Source of the DNA: Fidelibacterota bacterium
GTDB taxonomy: Bacteria > Fidelibacterota > UBA8477 > JABMPR01
DNA: 7,254 nt
NCBI GenBank assembly: GCA_030596225.1
Contig: JAUVKO010000102.1
Coordinates: forward strand, 1 to 7,254
Reading direction: 5' to 3'
In this document: positions 1 to 7,101 of the stretch, piece by piece
How the letters are laid out: every line of letters starts with the position of its first letter
How positions within the stretch are numbered: the first letter of the stretch is position 1
Notes under the pieces: model-generated
The model's database searches: none
Seen by the model: only the letters and a program-made list of their open reading frames with translations
What the model was told of the DNA's origin: nothing
Made by a program: the position numbers and the translations under genes

Positions 1-25
1 TCATATAATCACGAGCTGGGTTGTA

Positions 26-186
26 ATACCAATTACACCTCAAAACAATCTATGTCTTCTTCATCTTTTCCAGTTTTACTGCTCTTAAAATTCCAACCAT
101 AGCTCAAGCTATGCTTAAAATTTAAAGATTGTAAAACAGAAAAATCTTTTGAATTCATATAGACTCTTTTGAAGTACAATTGGTAT
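26..186. repeat. Palindromic MITE-like element A (161 bp)
   Basis: The ends are a perfect 9-bp inverted repeat: ATACCAATT at 26-34 and AATTGGTAT at 178-186. The exact centre holds a 7-bp inverted repeat, CATAGCT (98-104) and AGCTATG (107-113), with a 2-base loop. Between these the two ~80-base arms can be aligned over most of their length with a few 1-2 base gaps. Well-matched blocks are GTAAAAC near the middle of each arm and the outermost 25 bases, which are 20/25 identical; an 11-base block in mid-arm is poorly matched. The whole element is therefore one long imperfect hairpin. Its left end (26-42) recurs at 592-608 with one mismatch, in element B. A 60-codon open frame across it on the minus strand (33-215) follows from the repeat and is not called as a gene. 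It could be a non-autonomous mobile element (MITE) or a dispersed structured-RNA repeat; no obvious target-site duplication flanks it. Confidence 0.75.
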
Positions 187-200
187 AAGCATGAAGAATG

Positions 201-216
201 GTTGCTAAAAAGCAAC
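201..216. other. Short hairpin downstream of the operon
   Basis: GTTGCT (201-206) and AGCAAC (211-216) form a 6-bp perfect stem around AAAA. It lies beyond the tag remnant in the direction of minus-strand transcription and could slow or end transcription. On the minus strand the stem is followed by ATTCTTCAT, which is only weakly T-rich, so it is not a convincing intrinsic terminator. Confidence 0.3.
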
Positions 217-341
217 TAGTGTGTTATTATTAGTGCATGAACAATTGAACGTTCTCAGGTTTTTCGACCTTAAGGGTCATTGACAGCTACGACATTAATA
301 TGGTGCAGTGATTCCTTTAAAATTTATCCTTGTGGTTGACC

Positions 342-715
342 TTACTGGGGGAGTTGCTCATACCTGAAGCACTCCTCCAGGTGGTCATTGACCATCCCAA
401 CCGCCTGCATATGAGCATAGATGACCGTAGTCCCCAGGAATTTGAATCCCCGTTTTTTCAAGTCTTTAGCTATCTCATCTGACAAGGGTGTGTTTACCGG
501 GATGTCGGCCAAAGTTTTAAAGCGATTCTGAATGGGCTTTCCGCCAGAAAAATTCCAGAAATAATTACAAAAGCTGCCAAATTCTTTTCTTATACCAATT
601 GCACCTCATACTTGCACTCTTGAATTCAACTCGTAAGTGCAACTCAAAAGATATTGCAAAAGGGGTAAGCAGACTTATTAAAGGGGACCCAGCCACAGCG
701 AGGCTTGTTTTCCAT
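342..715 (-). pseudogene. Broken DNA-3-methyladenine glycosylase I (tag), middle replaced by palindromic element
   Basis: Intact Tag excises 3-methyladenine from alkylated DNA and is about 190 residues long. Two pieces remain in different frames. The N-terminal piece starts at ATG 713-715 and reads MENKPRCGWVPFNKS, matching the family start (RCGWV, whose Cys is a zinc ligand). It then runs into unrelated sequence and stops at 644. The C-terminal piece spans about 590-342 (82 codons plus TAA) and contains EFGSF, KPIQNRFKT, LKKRGFKFLGTT, YAHMQAVGMVNDH and HLEEC, where the His and the Cys four residues later match the other zinc ligands. Roughly 90 central residues, including most of the catalytic helix-hairpin-helix region, are missing, and element B occupies 592-667. 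A TGA at 606-608 blocks the C-terminal frame just upstream, and it has no start codon. ATG 715 lies 17 bases beyond the stop of the secreted-protein gene and has no clear ribosome binding site, so tag was probably the tail gene of this operon. Homology is firm; loss of function is inferred from the missing core. Confidence 0.85.
592..667. repeat. Palindromic repeat element B inside tag (~76 bp)
   Basis: The left end, ATACCAATT plus GCACCTCA (592-608), matches the left end of element A at 16 of 17 positions. Inside is a perfect 7-bp inverted repeat, TTGCACT (612-618) and AGTGCAA (636-642), flanking the palindrome TTGAATTCAA (620-629). The outer arms also pair imperfectly: TACC 593-596 with GGTA 664-667, and TTGCA 599-603 with TGCAA 655-659. 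Tag homology ends at about 591 on one side and about 668-671 on the other, so these limits agree with the element's predicted ends. The right boundary is less certain than the left. Confidence 0.65.
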
Positions 716-732
716 AATAGTGCTTGTTTAGT

Positions 733-3600
733 CTATTTAAGGTAAATGACCTTTTGGGTCTGATGGAAGTTTTCAGTGCGCAATTGAATCAGGTAGAGAC
801 CACCTGGAAGTCCATCCGCATTAAAAGGTAGCTGCCAGGTTCCAGCTTCATAATGGTCTTGGCTCAAGGTTGTGATTTTTCTCCCGCGTAGATCAAAAAC
901 CTGCAAATTGATTTTGCTAGCCTGGTTCAGTTGAAAACGAATCTGGCTTATACTGTTAAAAGGTGATGGAAAAGGTTTAAGCAGTTGAGTTGCTGGAGTG
1001 ATCGCTTTCTCGTTAATTGGTAAAACGGTAGATAATTCGAAATATTCCAAAATAGCAGCAACCAGATTGAGACGCTGATCTTCGATATAGATGGTTTCAA
1101 AAGGAATCCCCAAAAGGATGACCTGTCCCGTTGCTGTACCTGATCCAAACGTTCCTGTGTAGGCTGTGGAGGCAATCAGATTATTGGCATAACGTAAAAC
1201 AGCTTGGGAGCCATTGCTTACAGCGAAAGCATCAGGATAATCCTCTTTATAGACACCATTATTCCCATCATCAAAATTGAGGGAAAGTCCTGCAAAGGGG
1301 GTTCCAGACACACCATTAATAACATAACTTTCGGAATCATCAGCACCATAAGCGGCTTTCAAGTAGTTTAGAAAGAATGTGCGATCGCTGCTGGTTCCTT
1401 GTGAGTCGAGATCCCAGGCAACTTCTGAACCGGAGACAAAAAGTTTACCCCCACCAGTAAGATAACTTTCGATAAGGTCTTGTTCTGAATCTGAAAAGGT
1501 TTCATCCGATGTGCTTTCATCTCCCAGCAACCAAAAAACAGCGGTGTAATCTGCAAGACTGACAATTCCCTCAAGAACAGCATCATTATCAATTGTTTCA
1601 AAAGAATATGTGAAGTGCCCGAGAGCTTTTGCCATGTCTAAGGCAAATTCATGATAGGGGAAGGGGTAGCTACCGGTGGTACGGTCAAAGCCATCCACTA
1701 TAAGCAATTTTTCATCTGATCCTTTATGAGCAAGGGCATAAGCATCTGATGGGTAGCTTTCGGTGGCTTCTTCATTATTGCTTACGGATCTAAGTTGATA
1801 TGCTAGAGACAGATCAGTTAAAGGTAAAAAAAAAGTAGTTTGTTCCACTGGAATAAGATCATCTGTCAATATTTCCCAGCTATTTGGTTGAAAGATATCT
1901 TTTTGGTAAAGATGAAAACCATGGATGCCCGTGGTATCAGTCAGTGACCAGGAAATATAGTTGCTGTCGATGTAACAGACGTTGTTTAAGACGGGTTGTT
2001 CAATAGTGGCAGGCATGCCCTCCATATTGACATAATAACGGGGTTGGTAAGCGAAGAGTTGGCTGATTGAATAGGATTGGTAATGGGTAATCCATCCACC
2101 GCCGGCTTCTACAGCCAGAATGGTTCCATTTGTATTCCACAACACGGCCAATCTGACATGGCCCACCTTGTGAAGGGCATCTCCTGATTGAAGATCATAC
2201 CAGGAATCATGGGGCAGGGTGATCAGGGGTTGGGTATTGCTCATCATCCAGGTGGAGTAATGTTGAGGCATGTTCCAACAACGAGAAACAAACCCTGAAC
2301 AATCAACACCAACGGCATAATTACTTACTGCTGAGGTAGCCATATCCCCGGCGTATTTTCCATTAGCAAGACCGCTTAAATATCCGTCAATGGTTGAGAA
2401 TCCACCCCATTGATAGGCCATACGCTGGTTTTGTCCCACCTGAATCCAATCAGGAGTTTGTACAGCATGACCATCAGGATCTGTGATCAGGCCATTGGTC
2501 AGATTGGCAGATGTGGCTGTCCAGATCAAATCAACATATTCTGCAGCTGTACTCAAAGCTTCTTCTCGTCCCACAGGAGGAAAATCAAGACGGTGACTGC
2601 TGTCTGAATCATTATCAATTTTTTCGTCCTGATTGAATGGTGGTGGAATTGTGCTGTCTCCCTGGAAGGGTCTGACCTTGATATTTTGATATTCAACAGG
2701 TAAGGGAGTCCGGGTGAAAAAATCAGCGTGTGATCCTGAAAACATCCATTCAACGATATGAGTCCCATTTTCTGAAGTAATCAGTTCAAAAACTGAACCA
2801 TTACCATCAATCTGGAACTCCCGGGTCACCGGGACATTAAGAACACCAGGCACATCTAGTGCAGCAATACTGATCCCCTGGTCTGAAATGATCCGAACTT
2901 CACGCTTTATTTTCAAGGGAAACTGTTTCAAAATGGTTTCCAGTAAGACATAATGATCACCATAGTCATTAACCCCCAGATATTGGCCACTGCCCCACAC
3001 GCCCTCACCATTCCTCAATAAAGCAAGCTCAGCATCATTTATCACGAGAATCATCTCAGAATTAGATTGCCGGATCATTCGACCGTATTGACCAAGACGA
3101 TTCAGAACACCGGAATGTGGATTTGACTGAGGAGAATCTAAAGAGATCGTTCTGGATGGATCAAGCAGGACTATCGGTATGTCCTTATTAGTCTTCAATA
3201 ATCGGCTATTAGCTTGCATTTCCCAGGGGTTTACCCATAGAATTTCATATGTTTGAGCACGAACCTCATAAATCTTCCGGGAATCCATAACATATTTTAA
3301 TTTACCGCTATTATCAAAAAGGAAGTCTCGAGCTCCGGGTATCCTTACTTCCTGGATGGATTTCAGGTTTTGGCCGGAGAAGGAGATTATTTGCCTGGAG
3401 AACGATGTAAGAATGTGAGTGGTTTCTCCGGTTACTTCAAAAGATTCAACACCTCGCCATCCTGAGGGTGTTTCTTTTAATGGAATTTGCCCGGCAGTTT
3501 CTCCCCAGGGGACAAAAAGTCTGTTCTCTAAACGAAAATCTGCAAAACCTGTTTGATTCAAACAGGCAATGAGAACAAAGAATGAAAAAAGTTTATTCAC
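733..3600 (-). CDS. Secreted multidomain protein: NlpC/P60-type cysteine hydrolase, amidotransferase-like domain, T9SS-type C-terminal tail
   Basis: The protein has 955 residues and starts at GTG. Residues 1-20 form a signal peptide (hydrophobic FSFFVLIACL, likely cleavage after GFA). Residues ~50-300 are beta-rich with short repeated strands, suggesting a degenerate beta-propeller; this is a weak call. A Pro/Asp-rich linker lies at ~310-340. Residues ~345-525 look like an NlpC/P60 hydrolase: YQWGG 396-400, DCSGFV 433-438 (nucleophile Cys434), then GD 473-474 and GHVRL with His481, with Glu498 a possible third polar residue. Such domains cleave peptidoglycan peptides or related amide bonds; the substrate here is unknown. 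Residues ~533-625 are FN3-like. Residues ~629-857 (IVDGFDR, YLTGGGKLFVSG, GQVILLGIPFE) resemble the glutamine-amidotransferase-like domain of proteins labelled 'xanthan lyase' in Bacteroidota, with no obvious catalytic Cys. Residues ~866-955 (PFPSPFN, VFDLRGRKITTL, GGLYLIQL, final K) match type IX-secretion/FlgD-like sorting tails, implying export and surface attachment. It starts 12 bases after the molybdopterin-subunit stop, so it is probably cotranscribed with that operon. No gene symbol is justified. Confidence 0.85.
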   Translation of the reverse strand: MNKLFSFFVLIACLNQTGFADFRLENRLFVPWGETAGQIPLKETPSGWRGVESFEVTGETTHILTSFSRQIISFSGQNLKSIQEVRIPGARDFLFDNSGKLKYVMDSRKIYEVRAQTYEILWVNPWEMQANSRLLKTNKDIPIVLLDPSRTISLDSPQSNPHSGVLNRLGQYGRMIRQSNSEMILVINDAELALLRNGEGVWGSGQYLGVNDYGDHYVLLETILKQFPLKIKREVRIISDQGISIAALDVPGVLNVPVTREFQIDGNGSVFELITSENGTHIVEWMFSGSHADFFTRTPLPVEYQNIKVRPFQGDSTIPPPFNQDEKIDNDSDSSHRLDFPPVGREEALSTAAEYVDLIWTATSANLTNGLITDPDGHAVQTPDWIQVGQNQRMAYQWGGFSTIDGYLSGLANGKYAGDMATSAVSNYAVGVDCSGFVSRCWNMPQHYSTWMMSNTQPLITLPHDSWYDLQSGDALHKVGHVRLAVLWNTNGTILAVEAGGGWITHYQSYSISQLFAYQPRYYVNMEGMPATIEQPVLNNVCYIDSNYISWSLTDTTGIHGFHLYQKDIFQPNSWEILTDDLIPVEQTTFFLPLTDLSLAYQLRSVSNNEEATESYPSDAYALAHKGSDEKLLIVDGFDRTTGSYPFPYHEFALDMAKALGHFTYSFETIDNDAVLEGIVSLADYTAVFWLLGDESTSDETFSDSEQDLIESYLTGGGKLFVSGSEVAWDLDSQGTSSDRTFFLNYLKAAYGADDSESYVINGVSGTPFAGLSLNFDDGNNGVYKEDYPDAFAVSNGSQAVLRYANNLIASTAYTGTFGSGTATGQVILLGIPFETIYIEDQRLNLVAAILEYFELSTVLPINEKAITPATQLLKPFPSPFNSISQIRFQLNQASKINLQVFDLRGRKITTLSQDHYEAGTWQLPFNADGLPGGLYLIQLRTENFHQTQKVIYLK

Positions 3601-3605
3601 ATGAA

Positions 3606-3610
3606 CTCCT
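3606..3610 (-). promoter_or_regulatory. Ribosome binding site deciding a GTG start, with an overlapping ATGTGA
   Basis: AGGAG sits 5 bases before GTG (3600-3598), the only start that gives the complete signal peptide. An ATG at 3602-3600 overlaps this GTG, but in its own frame it is followed at once by TGA, so it encodes only Met. The TAG stop of the upstream gene (3615-3613) is in the same frame as the GTG, which rules out a longer N-terminus. Confidence 0.7.
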
Positions 3611-3612
3611 GA

Positions 3613-5892
3613 CTATTCAATATCCAACTCTTTTAAGACCTGTTCCGGTTGAATGGGCAAATGCCTAACCCGAACCCCAACAGCATTATAAACAGCGTTA
3701 GTAATCGCAGGAGCCGGAGCATTAATAGGAATTTCGGCTACAGCCTTCGCGCCGTAAGGTCCCGTGGGTTCATTGGATTCAACAAAACGTACCACAAGTT
3801 TTGGCATATCCCCAGCCGTATAAATATGATAACTGTTAAAGTCTAAATTCAGCATGCGTCCCTGGTCATCAAATGGCATGAATTCAGTAAGCGCCATTCC
3901 AAGACTTTGAGGAATGGCCCCCTCCACCTGACCTTCGGCCATTTTAGGATTGATGATCTGACCGGCATCGGTTACGGAAACCACTTTAATCACACGGACA
4001 ATGCCGGTGAGAGTGTCCACTTCAACTTCAGCAAAAGTAGCATTTAGGGGTGGTGGTGAATCAAAACTCACATGAGAGCCTGTACCCATAATTTGCATCT
4101 GTTCATCAGTATAAAAGGTTTTCATGCAAATATCAGCATAAGAGATACTCTGACCATCAGAAGCAATTACATCTGTATTGATAATCTCAGCTTCTTCCAC
4201 CTGTAGCAGCTTTTTACCCTGTTCCAAAATCATAGCTTTGCATTGTTCAGCAGCTTTTTTTACTGCTGTACCGGAAATATAGGTTGTACTGGAGGCATAA
4301 GCACCCTTATCAAAGGGTGTTATATCTGTGTCAGAAGAATAAACGATAATTTTATCAACAGAAACATTGAGAGCTTCGGCTGCAATTTGTGCCAGGGCTG
4401 TATCAGAACCGGTTCCCAGATCAGTGGCTCCTATTTGAAGATTAAAGCTAGCATCTTCATTCATTTTGATAAAGGCGGCACCCATGTCAATGCCGGGAAT
4501 TCCAGAACCTTGTACTGCAGCAGCAACGCCAATTCCCCGGCGAAAACGTCCGGTCTGATGCTTTGATCTGAGAGTATCCCAATTACTGAGTTGGCGGCCT
4601 TCATCCAGACATGTTTTGATCTCTGTGCTGTAAAGAACCATGGGAAAACCTTCACGGCCTTCACCCAGGATTTTAGCTATGGGGACATCATCTTCCACCT
4701 GGAAAACATTTTTCAGCCGTAGGTCAATGGGATCGACACCTAATTTTTCAGCTGCTTCATCCATAATACTCTCGAGAGGGAAGCAAGCCTGGGGTGCTCC
4801 ATAGCCACGGTAGGCTCCAGCAATTGGCAGGTTGGTGTAAACGCCATCTCCGTTGACGCGTACATTTGGAGCTTTATACATACTGAGTGCTTTTAGAGAT
4901 GTAACAGACATAACGGTAAGAGCATGGGGGCCATAGGCACCGCAATTTTCCAGAATATTCATGTCAATGGCTGTCAGAAGTTGCTTTTCATTAAATCCAA
5001 GTCTGAATGTGACCAGCTCCGGGTGACGTACACGAGCCGCATTAAGCTCTTCTTCACGCGTATATTCAATGCGGGCAGGTCGCCCCGTTTTCAGGGTAAT
5101 AGCGCTTACAACTTCCTCATTTAGAATTTCCTGTTTTCCACCAAAAGCCCCGCCGATACGAGGTTTGATCACGCGAATACGCGCGATAGGAATATCCAAA
5201 ACCTCAGCCACAATGCGGCGCACATGATGGGGCACCTGGGTAGAAGTCCTGATCACCAGACGATTGTTGTTATCTAACCAGGTCAGTGAAATGTGAGGTT
5301 CGATATGAGCCATTTGCACAAAAGGCGTACTGTAGATTCCTTCGAAAACATGAGCAGAAGTTTTCAGTGCAGCATCGACATCTCCCAGTTCAGCATCCAG
5401 ATGAGCAGCTATATTACGGGAAACATCATGAATTCCGATAGTGCCTTCAGATGGATGCAGGGCAAAACCAGCTGTCATAGCTTTTTCAGCATCAAAGATA
5501 CAAGGCAGTTCTTTATACTCTACTTTAATGAGTTCAAGGGCTCGTTCCGCTATCTCCAATGTCTCTGCAGCTACAAAAGCCACTCGGTCACCTACATAAC
5601 GCACTGTTGAATCCAGAATTAACATATCCCGTGGACTTGGTTCAGGGTAACCTTGTCCGGCTGTGGTATAGTAATGGGGTTTAAAATCTTTATGAGTGAA
5701 AATTGCCACTACGCCATCAAGGATTTCTGCCCTGGAAATATCAATATTAAGAATTTGAGCATGAGCAACGGGACTATGCATTATCTTAACATGAAGAACA
5801 TCTTTTAATCTCATATCATCAGTAAAAACCGGCTTTCCCCTTACCAGGGAGTGTCCATCCACTCGTTGAATATCTTTACCGATTACTTTCAT
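3613..5892 (-). CDS. Molybdopterin-binding catalytic subunit of a xanthine dehydrogenase-family hydroxylase
   Basis: This 759-residue subunit has the full length expected for XdhA/CoxL-type large subunits. It would hydroxylate an N-heterocycle or aldehyde at a Mo-pterin centre, passing electrons to the [2Fe-2S] subunit. Visible motifs are the N-terminal a/b-hammerhead domain (YVGDRVAFVAAE 99-110), GGAFGGKQE 247-255, AYRGYGAPQ 360-368 (Arg362 aligns with the substrate-binding Arg of xanthine oxidase), GATDLGTGSDT 488-498, SDTDITPFDKGAYAS 520-534 and GPYGAKAVAE 711-720, where Glu720 is the catalytic Glu of the family. There is no AYRCSF-type Cys loop, so this is not a form I CO dehydrogenase. 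The residue after GGK is Gln254 where mammalian xanthine oxidase has Glu; as I recall, E. coli XdhA also has Gln there. Motifs are closest to XdhA-like purine enzymes, but substrate is not provable. ATG at 5892-5890 overlaps the [2Fe-2S] gene by 4 bases and has a strong ribosome binding site. No XdhC/CoxF-type cofactor-insertion chaperone is seen in the window. Confidence 0.93.
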   Translation of the reverse strand: MKVIGKDIQRVDGHSLVRGKPVFTDDMRLKDVLHVKIMHSPVAHAQILNIDISRAEILDGVVAIFTHKDFKPHYYTTAGQGYPEPSPRDMLILDSTVRYVGDRVAFVAAETLEIAERALELIKVEYKELPCIFDAEKAMTAGFALHPSEGTIGIHDVSRNIAAHLDAELGDVDAALKTSAHVFEGIYSTPFVQMAHIEPHISLTWLDNNNRLVIRTSTQVPHHVRRIVAEVLDIPIARIRVIKPRIGGAFGGKQEILNEEVVSAITLKTGRPARIEYTREEELNAARVRHPELVTFRLGFNEKQLLTAIDMNILENCGAYGPHALTVMSVTSLKALSMYKAPNVRVNGDGVYTNLPIAGAYRGYGAPQACFPLESIMDEAAEKLGVDPIDLRLKNVFQVEDDVPIAKILGEGREGFPMVLYSTEIKTCLDEGRQLSNWDTLRSKHQTGRFRRGIGVAAAVQGSGIPGIDMGAAFIKMNEDASFNLQIGATDLGTGSDTALAQIAAEALNVSVDKIIVYSSDTDITPFDKGAYASSTTYISGTAVKKAAEQCKAMILEQGKKLLQVEEAEIINTDVIASDGQSISYADICMKTFYTDEQMQIMGTGSHVSFDSPPPLNATFAEVEVDTLTGIVRVIKVVSVTDAGQIINPKMAEGQVEGAIPQSLGMALTEFMPFDDQGRMLNLDFNSYHIYTAGDMPKLVVRFVESNEPTGPYGAKAVAEIPINAPAPAITNAVYNAVGVRVRHLPIQPEQVLKELDIE

Positions 5893-6365
5893 GATTGCAC
5901 CTCCTCGTCCTTATTCTTTTGCAGGACTTTGAGGGCAGCATCCACCGGCTTAACATAGCCGGTACAGCGACAGAGGTTGCCGTTCAGGGCATCTTTCACA
6001 CTCTCTTCAGTGATCTCACCTTCTTCGCGGTCAAGTGCTTCAACCGAGAGCAACATCCCAGGAGTGCAGAAGCCGCATTGGACTGCACCAGCTCTGAGAA
6101 ATGTCTCTTGTATAGGATGAAGGTGTTCATGGTTTGATAAACTTTCCAATGTCTCAATCTTTTTACCTTCGATTGTATGCATTAGAATAAGGCAGGCATT
6201 GACAGCTTTACTGTTTATCAGGACGGCACATGCTCCACACTCACCATGATCACAGCCATGTTTAACGCTATAGAGTTCTTCACTTCTCAAATATTCCAAC
6301 AAGGTTGTTCCCGGCATGGTATCAGCACTAACTAGTTGTCCATTAAGTTCAAATTGTATGGTCAT
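5889..6365 (-). CDS. [2Fe-2S] iron-sulfur subunit of xanthine dehydrogenase-family hydroxylase
   Basis: This 158-residue cytoplasmic electron-transfer subunit is typical in length for CoxS/XdhC-type small subunits. It links the Mo centre of the large subunit to the FAD of the medium subunit. Residues 1-75 form a plant-ferredoxin-like domain with cluster ligands Cys38, Cys43, Cys46 and Cys58 (motif GCDHGECGAC). Residues 80-150 form the family's helical domain with the second cluster: QCGFCTPGM gives Cys97 and Cys100, and LCRCTGY gives Cys132 and Cys134. Gln96 is the conserved residue next to the pterin cofactor in related structures. All eight ligands are present, so the subunit looks functional. 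ATG 6365-6363 overlaps the FAD-subunit stop as ATGA; the preceding GGTGA is only a weak ribosome binding site, so translation probably depends on coupling. Its own stop overlaps the next start in the same way. Confidence 0.96.
   Translation of the reverse strand: MTIQFELNGQLVSADTMPGTTLLEYLRSEELYSVKHGCDHGECGACAVLINSKAVNACLILMHTIEGKKIETLESLSNHEHLHPIQETFLRAGAVQCGFCTPGMLLSVEALDREEGEITEESVKDALNGNLCRCTGYVKPVDAALKVLQKNKDEEVQS
5899..5905 (-). promoter_or_regulatory. Strong ribosome binding site for the molybdopterin subunit
   Basis: AGGAGGT lies 6 bases before ATG 5892, inside the last codons of the [2Fe-2S] gene. It is the best Shine-Dalgarno match in the operon and fixes the start of the catalytic subunit despite the 4-base overlap. 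Confidence 0.8.
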
Positions 6366-7099
6366 GCTGTCACCGCCATTTCAGAGAGAAGATTTGATAC
6401 TAATTGGCGTTTATAGGCAGATGATCCTAAATGATCATCAATGAATACGGATTCAACTTTATCCATAAAGCGCCGAACCTCTTCTTCTTTAGGTGGAAGG
6501 GATGTTTTGCAGGTCAATACCCTTTCAGGATTACCCCCAACAGCGGCAGTAATAAATTCCGTGGTCTGGTTTACAGCGACAATGACAAAGGCAAAGGCAG
6601 AATCCAGGACAGCAACCCGTTCCAGTTTTGTGTTATTGTCAGGGATGAGGATTTTCGAAATAATACCAGCATTGTCCCATTTTGCTATATGAACGAATTC
6701 TCCCTCGCCATTGATCTGAAGTTTAGCTCCGGCAGCGTATAAATAGATGAGTAGATCGGAGTTTGGTCGTGCTTTCGCGATCTCGCCTCCCAGGGTTCTT
6801 TGATTACGGATATTCTTAGAGGGACAGGACGAACTAATTGCTGTGGCTAGGGTGGTATCACTTGATGAGCCAAGGAGCTGCTGCAGGGTGCAGGTCGCTC
6901 CGATGTGAATTCCATCATTCAGTTTCAAAATTTCATCTGTAAGCAAATGATTGATGTCCAGTAGAGTGTGAATGTTTTTATCCCTGCTTCCCACTAGATA
7001 GGAACCTCCGGCAAAGAGGACTGCCCCAGCTTCCGCCTGTAGGGCAAGTGCTTCAGTGAAGCTCTCTGGTTTGATGATTTGTTCGATTGATGACCACAT
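6362..7099 (-). CDS. FAD-binding subunit of xanthine dehydrogenase-family hydroxylase
   Basis: This 245-residue subunit carries the FAD that takes electrons from the [2Fe-2S] clusters and hands them to NAD+ or another acceptor. The PCMH-type FAD-binding fold shows the first flavin motif, AGGSYLVG, at 30-37 and the second, IRNQRTLGGEIAKARPNSDL, at 97-116 (TLGG in place of the usual TIGG). The C-terminal CO-dehydrogenase flavoprotein domain ends with SSAYKRQLVSNLL at 226-238. The protein is shorter than the usual 280-290 residues; part of the gap is after residue 130, where the 'flG..T.L.pgEli' segment near the isoalloxazine is reduced to HIAKWDNAGIISKILIP. It has only three scattered cysteines, so it lacks the extra [4Fe-4S] insertion of 4-hydroxybenzoyl-CoA reductase FAD subunits. 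ATG 7099-7097 has AGGGGA 5 bases upstream (7105-7110), inside the end of the preceding gene, and the stop overlaps the next start. Confidence 0.92.
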   Translation of the reverse strand: MWSSIEQIIKPESFTEALALQAEAGAVLFAGGSYLVGSRDKNIHTLLDINHLLTDEILKLNDGIHIGATCTLQQLLGSSSDTTLATAISSSCPSKNIRNQRTLGGEIAKARPNSDLLIYLYAAGAKLQINGEGEFVHIAKWDNAGIISKILIPDNNTKLERVAVLDSAFAFVIVAVNQTTEFITAAVGGNPERVLTCKTSLPPKEEEVRRFMDKVESVFIDDHLGSSAYKRQLVSNLLSEMAVTA

Positions 7100-7101
7100 G
7101 T

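Noticed and set aside
33..215. A 60-codon minus-strand open frame with a Lys/Asp/Glu-rich end
   Set aside because: It lies almost wholly within palindromic element A, its codons are dictated by the repeat arms, it has no clear ribosome binding site, and I recognise no family.
264..280. Possible terminator hairpin GACC-TTAAG-GGTC in the left non-coding stretch
   Set aside because: The stem is only 4 bp and there is no T-run on either strand.
242..292. A 16-codon minus-strand open frame beginning MTLKVEKPENV
   Set aside because: Too short, no ribosome binding site, no recognisable family; not supportable as a gene.
275..392. The 10-mer GGTCATTGAC at 275-284 and again at 383-392
   Set aside because: The second copy is within conserved Tag codons (Val-Asn-Asp), and no similarity extends beyond the 10 bases, so chance is the simplest explanation.
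4243..4566. A 107-codon plus-strand open frame
   Set aside because: It is antisense to the molybdopterin subunit, whose family motifs cover the same bases; Cys/Ser-rich translation typical of a shadow frame.
5293..5610. A 105-codon plus-strand open frame
   Set aside because: Antisense to conserved N-terminal parts of the molybdopterin subunit; no recognisable protein features.
3613..5892. Form I CO dehydrogenase large subunit (coxL) as the identity of the molybdopterin subunit
   Set aside because: The diagnostic active-site loop with Cys (AYRCSF) is absent; the position reads AYRGYGAPQ, as in xanthine dehydrogenase-like enzymes.
6431..6742. Two overlapping plus-strand open frames
   Set aside because: Both are antisense to the FAD subunit and overlap each other in different frames; neither resembles a known protein.
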